This document shows positions 5,281 through 11,905 of a stretch of 13,649 nucleotides of DNA, piece by piece. Position 1 is the first letter of the stretch. Every line of letters starts with the position of its first letter. Under the pieces are notes generated by a model. It was given only the letters and a program-made list of their open reading frames with translations, did no database searches and was not told the origin of the DNA. The position numbers and the translations under genes were made by a program. Location: contig VBOC01000008.1 of NCBI GenBank assembly GCA_005877655.1, forward strand, positions 1 to 13,649. Direction: 5' to 3'. The stretch is from Ignavibacteria bacterium (GTDB lineage Bacteria; Bacteroidota; Ignavibacteria; UBA10030; SZUA-254).

Positions 5281-6877
5281 GAACAACGGCCACCCCCGCG
5301 GCAAACGCCCCGACTTCAATGGTCTTGACCACCTGATTGATGGCCAAGTCCACGACCGCGACGAAGCCCGGCACCTTGCTCCCAGATGTCGGATGATGCG
5401 GCGGCACCGCCGCCGTCACGTTTTCACACGAGACATAGGCAAAGCGTCCGTCCGCCGTAATATCAATGCCATGCGGCTGCGGCCCCACGTCGGCTATCGT
5501 TTCCACCACCGAATCCACCCCCGTCCGGATCACCGACACGCTGTTTGAGTTGCGATTCGCCGAGTAGACATACCGCCCATCGGGGCTGATCGCAAGAATC
5601 AGGGGGTATCGTCCGACCGGGATCACCTTCACCACCGCCATCGAATCTCTGCTGACGAGCCGGACCTCGTTGCTCAGCTGGCAGCTGACATACACAAACT
5701 TGTTATCTGGCGTCATGACCGTCTGATACGGCAGGAGAGCGCCCCCTGAGCCGGGCGCCTGATTGTTCAATTGAATGAGCTTCGTCGAGAAATCCTGAAG
5801 ATTGACGACCATGATATTATCCGACAAATTTCCGGTCACCCAGAGCTCCCTCCGGTCGGGAGTGAGCTGGACCCCGTGCGGTTTATCGACGTAAAGCGCC
5901 GAGAGTTCGCCGACGAGCGCCATCGACCTGGTGTCGAAGAGCCGGATCGAATTCACCCCGGAGGCAAACTGCGCAACATAGCCGGTGTCGCCGCTTTCGC
6001 TCAGCGCAACTTGTGTCGGTGAGAGAATTCCCGAGACTTCCCCAAGCTTCGCATTGTCGGCCAGGCGGAACTTCAAGACCTTGCCCCCGCCGACCAGGTT
6101 CACGTAGTAATAGCCGTGAGCCTTGTCCACGGTTACGTTGTGCGGTGCCGCAGGCGGCTGGATGAAGACGTTCGCGACGCCGGCCTGGATATACCGTGCG
6201 ACGAGGTTTGCGGCGATATCGATCACGGCGACGAGGTCCTCCGCCTGGTTTGTCACCAGGACCTTGCCCTGCGGGTCGACCGTGAATGCGACCGCACCGT
6301 AATCATCCGGAGCCCCTTCATCAATCCACCGCATGATGACTCCGAGTTGGAGGGGCGGAATGCTGATCCCCGCGACCGGCGGCATGTGCGGGACCGAGAC
6401 CGGCGCCAGAAGCGTATCAGAATTCAAGTGGTAGATCACGTGGCTCTTGTTTCCCCGATAAGGAACAACGAGATCGCCATGATCCCTTCCGATGAAAAAG
6501 TCCTGCCAATTTGCCAGCGAGAATTGTTCGCTGTCGGGCCCCGCGCTCCCCGTCCCCGCCGGTAGGTTGTCCCCGGGAGCGGGGCGGTCATGACATCCGC
6601 TTACCGCACAGCCGCTCAGAAAGATCGGCTGGACATGCTTCGAGAAACTGATCTCAGGAACGCTCGTGTAGTCATAGGGTCTCGCGACCGTCGAATTCCC
6701 GCTGCCGCGGTAGAGTCGACCCCCCTGCCCGATCGGGAGAACCCTGTAGTAATAGCGCTGCCCGTTCACGAGCGGTGAATCCAGATATGTTGCCGCCTCA
6801 GGCGGGAGTAGAGTAAGAAGCGTCTGCGATGTGGGCGTGAAACAACAGCCGGAGCTTCGGTGAATCTGATAGGCCAC
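5276..6877 (-). CDS. Surface lipoprotein main body: Fn3 remnant, c-type heme domain (CX4CH), YVTN beta-propeller
   Basis: A 533-codon frame holding most of a secreted lipoprotein whose N-terminus is in another frame (6766-7029). Residues about 1-68 are the second half of a fibronectin type III domain (VAYQIHRSSG, VNGQRYYYRVLPI). Residues about 75-192 resemble the heme-binding cytochrome C domain of surface proteins: SFSKHVQPIFLSG leads to CAVSGCH (Cys90, Cys95, His96), with Met165 in HMPP as possible sixth ligand and VIMRWIDEGAP as the closing helix. Residues about 197-533 are a YVTN/40-residue repeat beta-propeller, with DPQGKVLVTNQAEDLVAVID, ELWVTGNLSDNIMVVNLQD and GRYVYSANRNSNSVSVI. The first Met is internal to the Fn3 domain, so the start is not genuine. 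It is the last gene of a four-gene operon. Electron transfer or a purely structural role are both possible. Confidence 0.8.
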   Translation of the reverse strand: MAYQIHRSSGCCFTPTSQTLLTLLPPEAATYLDSPLVNGQRYYYRVLPIGQGGRLYRGSGNSTVARPYDYTSVPEISFSKHVQPIFLSGCAVSGCHDRPAPGDNLPAGTGSAGPDSEQFSLANWQDFFIGRDHGDLVVPYRGNKSHVIYHLNSDTLLAPVSVPHMPPVAGISIPPLQLGVIMRWIDEGAPDDYGAVAFTVDPQGKVLVTNQAEDLVAVIDIAANLVARYIQAGVANVFIQPPAAPHNVTVDKAHGYYYVNLVGGGKVLKFRLADNAKLGEVSGILSPTQVALSESGDTGYVAQFASGVNSIRLFDTRSMALVGELSALYVDKPHGVQLTPDRRELWVTGNLSDNIMVVNLQDFSTKLIQLNNQAPGSGGALLPYQTVMTPDNKFVYVSCQLSNEVRLVSRDSMAVVKVIPVGRYPLILAISPDGRYVYSANRNSNSVSVIRTGVDSVVETIADVGPQPHGIDITADGRFAYVSCENVTAAVPPHHPTSGSKVPGFVAVVDLAINQVVKTIEVGAFAAGVAVVQ

Positions 6878-7029
6878 GATGCAATTCTCGGCCGGGGCGG
6901 CTCAACGACGGTGGAGACCCCGTTGTTGCAACCGGAATGAACCACCAGTGCAAAGACAACGCAAGCCGCCTCCGCGATCTGAAGCCTACTCGAGGGCACC
7001 CACAGGTGCATGATCCCGCCGGTGCTCAT
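6766..7029 (-). CDS. Lipoprotein N-terminal fragment, 5' part of the frameshifted gene
   Basis: The true start of the lipoprotein above. MSTGGIMHLW precedes a hydrophobic stretch (about residues 19-30) ending in HSGC (Cys34), a likely lipidation site although -3 is His rather than Leu. CNNGVSTVVEPPRP is the expected linker into Fn3. The frame then turns into arginine-rich nonsense, while the -1 frame reads PAENCIVAYQIH. The ATG at 7029 overlaps the upstream stop (7026-7028) in an ATGA arrangement, which supports this start; ATG at 7011 is the alternative. Beyond about 6895 this frame is not real protein. The join lacks the first Fn3 strands, so more than one base seems missing. Confidence 0.65.
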   Translation of the reverse strand: MSTGGIMHLWVPSSRLQIAEAACVVFALVVHSGCNNGVSTVVEPPRPRIASWPIRFTEAPAVVSRPHRRRFLLYSRLRRQHIWIHRS

Positions 7030-8963
7030 TTCACGGAGGCAGGCTGAGGGGAGCGAATCCTGAGAAGCCGCTCGCGCGCCAGCTCGTTGTCATTAGTCCG
7101 GAGGAAGCGCTCATAGCAGTACGCCGCACGGTTGAAGTCCTTGTTCTCAAAGAAATTGTGCCCCAGGTTATAGTAGACCTCCGGGCAGGGGACCGTGCTC
7201 AGTAACAGCGCGTTGAGTCCATATTGAATGCCGGCATCAAATGCATCATCATAATAGCAGAAAGTGGACAAGCCGACCTCCTTCTGCGGAAAATATCGCT
7301 CCCGGAACGAAAACAGAGAAATTGCCGAGGCGTCGCTCCGTCTGAGCACGCTGTCGATCCCGCTTTGCGGGACCCGCTGATAGCCCCCCAGCCGGTCGCC
7401 GGCAGTGATGGAAGGGATACTGTCGGCATAGCCCCTCTTTAAATAAATGGCCGCCAGTTCGTCGAAATGCACGAGCCTCCACAGCGTATCCTTTCGCATG
7501 TAATGGACCCACAGGAATTCGGATTGATGCGGCAAAATAACAATATCAGGGTTGTATTTCTCGAGAAGAGGTTTTTTACTGATGCCATTCCAGAGGATGG
7601 AGTATTCGGCGAAGAGACGATCCCCCATCACTTCGTTCCTCCCGTCGATAAAAACCCTCTGAGGGATTGCACCGATCAGGAACCCGCCGAGATTGAACTG
7701 ATTAAGAATCCTTCCCTCAAGTTCATTCCGGCGGAGGAACTCCGCCGCTTGAGTCGGCAGCGAGTGTTCATTATACCGGAATCCGAAGCGATCGTTGGAC
7801 CGGTTATCCAGGTAATAGGCGTTGGTGACGATCGCCTGGATCAGGGACAATGAGGCAACGATCGTCACGACGGCCAGCACAGTCTGGAAGCGTGCCGGGC
7901 TAAAACCCGGGATGAACCTCGCCCACCCCGCCCGGGCCGCACCCCGCCGCTGCAGAGATCCGATTGTCCATGGGAAGACCGCGAAGACGAAGTACCCGAT
8001 GTTCTTGGCTCCCAGCAGGGCGACGTACCCAAGAAGAAGGAAAACAATGAACTGGTGTAATTGAATTTTCTTCAGGGAACTGATGAAGGCAGCACCCGAA
8101 ACCAGGGCAAAGAGATGGAAGCCGAGCAATGGTTGGAGGAGGAGAAACCTGCCGTTGACGAGGTAACCCTCAAGCTCCAGCGGCGACCGGTTCTCGGCAA
8201 GCGCACCCGCAAATGCACGGTGCGCCTGGAGGAATTGGAGCTGCTGGAAAGGCAGCGCGACGCCCTTGAAACCATATGGACTGGCGAAGGAGATCAGGAT
8301 GGAAAGAAGCCCGTAAGCCGTGAGCGGAGTCCAGATTTTCTTGTCACGCCAGGCAACGCCGATGATGTAGCCGGCAATCACAATCCATCCCAGGATAAAG
8401 GCCGTGTGAGTATTCGTCCAGAGGAGCAAAACGATTGGAAGGAACACCAGACTCCGGGTGCCCCGTTCCGACGCTTCTTCGAGGATGAGAATCGTCAAGC
8501 CGAGGAACAAGCAGGAGAAAGCGCGAGGGCTCGTCTCAAAGAGAGCCGCCGTCGCCAGTATCGCCAGGAAAGTCGTCACATGCCAGTAAGACGTTTCCCG
8601 GATCGGGCGCTGCCGGTGGCATCTGACAAGCGCGATCGCAAAACATCCGGCCACAAGAAGCGCGTTGACGAGCACGAGGCCGAACTCGCCGGATAGCTTT
8701 TTTGTCACCCCGGCCTGCACCTGGTAGAGCCAGTCCATGTCGACATAATCATTCATGTCAGCCGTGTAGGTGAACGGATCCTTCCCGGGAAACCTCAGGT
8801 GCTCAAGCATCCACTCCCCCGCCCGCAGATGAAACCCAAGATCGGACACAGCGATCTCGCGGAAGGAAAAAACGACCGCCAGGCACAGCAGGGCGAGCAC
8901 GGTGATCTTGCTCAGGCGGGAGTGGAGGGCGCCGGGAGATTCGATGTCAGCCATGTCCGTCAA
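7026..8963 (-). CDS. Polytopic membrane protein, GT-C glycosyltransferase-like, C-terminal TPR-like region
   Basis: A 645-residue protein with about ten membrane helices in the first ~385 residues, then a soluble domain. After the first helix comes an acidic loop, SDLGFHLRAGEWMLEH (about residues 41-56), then FTYT and MDWLYQVQAG. An acidic first loop is typical of GT-C enzymes, which use polyprenyl-phosphate sugars. The soluble part has VFIDGRNEVMGDRLFAEY (about residues 437-454), a motif seen in bacterial GT-C-like membrane proteins, and NPDIVILPHQSEF. It ends in TPR-like helices (CPEVYYNLGHNFFENKDFNRAAYCYERFL). The start is TTG at 8963 (GAAGAAG about 7 bases upstream) or ATG at 8954. It is 4 bases from the DUF2723 gene and overlaps the lipoprotein start. 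Glycosyl transfer is inferred, not shown; the family is not recognised for certain. Confidence 0.72.
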   Translation of the reverse strand: MTDMADIESPGALHSRLSKITVLALLCLAVVFSFREIAVSDLGFHLRAGEWMLEHLRFPGKDPFTYTADMNDYVDMDWLYQVQAGVTKKLSGEFGLVLVNALLVAGCFAIALVRCHRQRPIRETSYWHVTTFLAILATAALFETSPRAFSCLFLGLTILILEEASERGTRSLVFLPIVLLLWTNTHTAFILGWIVIAGYIIGVAWRDKKIWTPLTAYGLLSILISFASPYGFKGVALPFQQLQFLQAHRAFAGALAENRSPLELEGYLVNGRFLLLQPLLGFHLFALVSGAAFISSLKKIQLHQFIVFLLLGYVALLGAKNIGYFVFAVFPWTIGSLQRRGAARAGWARFIPGFSPARFQTVLAVVTIVASLSLIQAIVTNAYYLDNRSNDRFGFRYNEHSLPTQAAEFLRRNELEGRILNQFNLGGFLIGAIPQRVFIDGRNEVMGDRLFAEYSILWNGISKKPLLEKYNPDIVILPHQSEFLWVHYMRKDTLWRLVHFDELAAIYLKRGYADSIPSITAGDRLGGYQRVPQSGIDSVLRRSDASAISLFSFRERYFPQKEVGLSTFCYYDDAFDAGIQYGLNALLLSTVPCPEVYYNLGHNFFENKDFNRAAYCYERFLRTNDNELARERLLRIRSPQPASVK

Positions 8964-8967
8964 TCAA

Positions 8968-11868
8968 CTACTTCTTCACCCCGGGCGATGCGGTTGAGTC
9001 TTGCTTCCGGGCTAATTCCCGGAACCGTTCGATCTCCTTCTGAATTTGTGCGTCTCCAGGATCGAGCGTGGCCAACCGCTCGAAAATACCCTCGGCTTTC
9101 AGGTATTCTCCGTTCTTCTCGTAGAGGTCGGCGAGGATCCTGTACGGATTGAAGTATCCTGTGACGTCGGAGGGATTTTCATCGACCCGTTTCAAAGCAA
9201 TTTTTTCAAGCGTATCCGCCAGCGCGCGGTATTGCGGCGTAGCTCCCGCGGTGAAATAGAGATTTGCAACGCTGTACAGCAGCCGGTAGTCCATCTCGAC
9301 CACGCGGGGCGGGATCACCCGCTGCATCTGATCGAGGGTCCTGACCGCAAGATCCTTGTTCTGAGCGACTGAGAGGTAGTGCGAGGCGAGCCTCGCGAAC
9401 AGATAACGATAGTTCTGGACGTACCGGATTTCGTTCTCATCCAGAAACAGATGCGGGTCGTTCAAGCCGCGAAATTTGAATCCGGGCTGATAGGTTCTGC
9501 TGAATCCCGGATATTCCTCCAGGAGGTCCTTTCTCAACAGAGGCTCCTCGATGGGCTCAACATTCGGGTCGGGGCTTCGCTTCATCGGGACGACCCGGTA
9601 CGCAAACCCATCGAGCCGCAGATAATCGTCGAGGCCGATCTTCGTGTCCTCCGAGCAGGTCATTGCAAAATAGATCGGCCGTTTCCAACTGTTTTGCTCC
9701 ACGATCTCCTTTACGACGATGTCCTGGACCCGGATCGCCTGGACGTCGCCGAATCTCAGCGTTGCCGGCATCGTGAATGAGATCGCTCCGCGCTTGATCA
9801 CCGCCGTGTCGGTCACGCCGAAATCCCGGATTACATCCCTCGGAACCGCCAGTGTGATCGCCCGCGGCTGCCAGCGCCTCGGCTGGATCTGACTGATCTG
9901 AGCGTCTGTCAGACTCAGGGCTATCTTCCTGGCGCCGAACGGCTCCTGATGTTTCAGTTCCCGGATATACCAGTTCATGTTGACCAGACTCAGATTGACG
10001 ACACGGACATCCTGCCGGATTCCCTCCACATCCTGGAGGTACCAGAGAGGAAATGTATCATTATCCCCATTGGTAAAAAGGATGCCGTCCGGCAGGCAGC
10101 TCTGGAGCAGGTTATAGGCGGCATCCCACGGCACCCAATTGTTCGTCCGGTTATGCGTGAAGTAGTTCGTCTGGAGCATTCTTCCCGGCACCAGTATGCA
10201 ACCGAGAGCGAGCACCGCTGCGGTCACGGGCATGAGCATTCGCGACGGGCCCAGACGGCGGCCGATGATGTCGACGAGGCACCTCATGCCGATTGCAATC
10301 CAGACAGCGAAGACGAAGTAGGCGCCGCAATAAAAATAGTCGCGCTCCCTCGGTTGGGATTCCTGCTGGTTCTGGTAAAATGCGATGAGATATCCCATGA
10401 GGATGAACAGAATGAGGAAGACCGATGCCATCCTCCAATCATTCCTGAAGTGGAAGTAAACCCCGAGGAGGCCTATCACAAATGGAATCCCGAAGAGCTG
10501 TCCCCAATTGACGCCGGCATCCTGAACGGTGGATTCCCGCCCGATGAAGTTCCAGAAGACGTAGCGGTTAAACATGTGGTCCATCTGATAGCGCCAAAAA
10601 AAATCAAGATCGCTGGAGTAGTTCGTGTATGTGGTCTGGTGCTGTGCCTGATCGGACCATCGCCTTTTAAAAATGGGGAACTCTCCGTATTGCTCCCTGT
10701 TCAGGTACGTGACCAGGCCCGAAAAAGTCTTTGGCTCGTTCTCGTTCATCGGGGGATCCTGATTCGCCCTTATGATAATCAGCGTGTATGTCGTGAATCC
10801 AAGTATCGCGAGGACGACACACAGGGCTGCGGAATGGACCACGATCAACCGTTTCCTGAACGACCAGTAGGCGAGATAGCCGAGAAGCATCAGGATGGCG
10901 GCAAGGGCGAGCAATCCGACGGTGATATTATCGCCGGCGACCTCCCTCAGCAGGGCCGGAAGCAGTTTCACGATGCCCGGATAAGCAACAGCCATCGCGA
11001 TTCCGCCCGACAGGACGGCAAGATAGAAGGAGTTGCCGTTGAAAACGCGCTTCCAGAAAAGGGCGGTTACGAACAGACTGATTCCTCCCATCACGAGCTT
11101 GAAATTGTTGTCAAATTGATGGTACTCATCCGGGCCGGGCGGCTGCGGATTGGTTTGATTCGCCCACATAGCAGCTGCGACGGCGAGGAGAATGGCCGCG
11201 TGTGCGAGAAACAAGTACCCGCTTTTCCTGCAGGCGGCATCATCCTTCACCGACCGCCGGAAAAAGATGAGCATGACGACGGCCGCGATCGAGACGACGC
11301 TCATCAGGTGTACGCCGGGTGAGAGGCCCACCAGGAACGCAATCAAGAAAATATATTTGCCGTTATAGCGGTCATCGGCGCGTTCGTTCCAGCACAACAT
11401 GAGCCAGACGATGAGGGCATACAGGAAGGTGCTCGCGGCAAAGTAGTTGGATTCGACTCCGTTGAACCAGAAGGTGTCACAGAACGAGAGCGAGAGTGCG
11501 CCGATGGCCGCGCACGCGTACGTGACGGGATCAGCCGGAGGCGAAGAGAAAACCCGGGGCTTGCAGCTTGCGATGAGCTTGACCGCCACCAGGTAGAGCA
11601 GGAGAACCGAACAGGCACTGCACAGCGCGGAGACGACATTCACACGGAAACCGATATTGCCCGGAATCGGGAGGAGGAAGAACAGTCGTCCGACGAGGGA
11701 GAACAAGGGCCCGCCCGGCGGGTGAGGCACTTGGAGCAGATATGCCGCAGCCGCAATTTCGCCGGGATCCCAGAACGAGACCGATGGCTGGGCGGTCGAG
11801 AGGAACTGGATTGCAGAAACGGCAAAGACAACTGCCGCAAAAACACGATGCAAATGCTTTCCGTTCAT
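8968..11868 (-). CDS. DUF2723-family membrane protein O-glycosyltransferase-like protein
   Basis: A 966-residue polytopic protein of the DUF2723 family. The human relative TMEM260 is a protein O-mannosyltransferase, and bacterial members are common in Bacteroidota and related phyla. Diagnostic blocks are SFWDPGEIAAAAYLL (Asp34, Glu37; the acidic catalytic-type loop) followed by VPHPPGGPLFSLVGRLF, and the luminal/periplasmic NGDNDTFPLWYLQDVEGIRQDVRVVNLSLVNMNWYI (Asn600 starts the first motif). About a dozen membrane helices lie before residue 590. After that a soluble region (about 590-830) is followed by TPR-like helices to the end (ADLYEKNGEYLKAEGIFERLA). The start at ATG 11868 is directly followed by a basic lead and the first helix; the ribosome-binding site is weak. 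The gene is 37 bases after the BNR protein and 4 bases before the next GT-C-like gene. Its likely substrates are exported proteins, perhaps its neighbours. Confidence 0.9.
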   Translation of the reverse strand: MNGKHLHRVFAAVVFAVSAIQFLSTAQPSVSFWDPGEIAAAAYLLQVPHPPGGPLFSLVGRLFFLLPIPGNIGFRVNVVSALCSACSVLLLYLVAVKLIASCKPRVFSSPPADPVTYACAAIGALSLSFCDTFWFNGVESNYFAASTFLYALIVWLMLCWNERADDRYNGKYIFLIAFLVGLSPGVHLMSVVSIAAVVMLIFFRRSVKDDAACRKSGYLFLAHAAILLAVAAAMWANQTNPQPPGPDEYHQFDNNFKLVMGGISLFVTALFWKRVFNGNSFYLAVLSGGIAMAVAYPGIVKLLPALLREVAGDNITVGLLALAAILMLLGYLAYWSFRKRLIVVHSAALCVVLAILGFTTYTLIIIRANQDPPMNENEPKTFSGLVTYLNREQYGEFPIFKRRWSDQAQHQTTYTNYSSDLDFFWRYQMDHMFNRYVFWNFIGRESTVQDAGVNWGQLFGIPFVIGLLGVYFHFRNDWRMASVFLILFILMGYLIAFYQNQQESQPRERDYFYCGAYFVFAVWIAIGMRCLVDIIGRRLGPSRMLMPVTAAVLALGCILVPGRMLQTNYFTHNRTNNWVPWDAAYNLLQSCLPDGILFTNGDNDTFPLWYLQDVEGIRQDVRVVNLSLVNMNWYIRELKHQEPFGARKIALSLTDAQISQIQPRRWQPRAITLAVPRDVIRDFGVTDTAVIKRGAISFTMPATLRFGDVQAIRVQDIVVKEIVEQNSWKRPIYFAMTCSEDTKIGLDDYLRLDGFAYRVVPMKRSPDPNVEPIEEPLLRKDLLEEYPGFSRTYQPGFKFRGLNDPHLFLDENEIRYVQNYRYLFARLASHYLSVAQNKDLAVRTLDQMQRVIPPRVVEMDYRLLYSVANLYFTAGATPQYRALADTLEKIALKRVDENPSDVTGYFNPYRILADLYEKNGEYLKAEGIFERLATLDPGDAQIQKEIERFRELARKQDSTASPGVKK

Positions 11869-11905
11869 TCGGACCGGCTCGAAGTTGCGCTCGATCCCTC
11901 GGCCG

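Noticed and set aside
6531..6590. GC-rich stretch with CCCCG/CGGGG inverted repeats
   Set aside because: It lies within the coding frame and encodes a Gly/Pro/Ala-rich loop after the heme motif; the repeats are short and explained by codon composition.
8061..8696. A 211-codon open frame on the plus strand, opposite the GT-C-like gene
   Set aside because: It is very rich in Glu, Arg and Lys with no domain; it is the antisense of membrane-helix codons, so a shadow.
9949..11322. A 457-codon open frame on the plus strand, antisense to DUF2723
   Set aside because: It has no recognisable motif and lies wholly opposite a strong DUF2723 gene with family signatures. Its charged, His/Asp/Glu-rich composition is what a shadow frame of a hydrophobic GC-rich gene gives.
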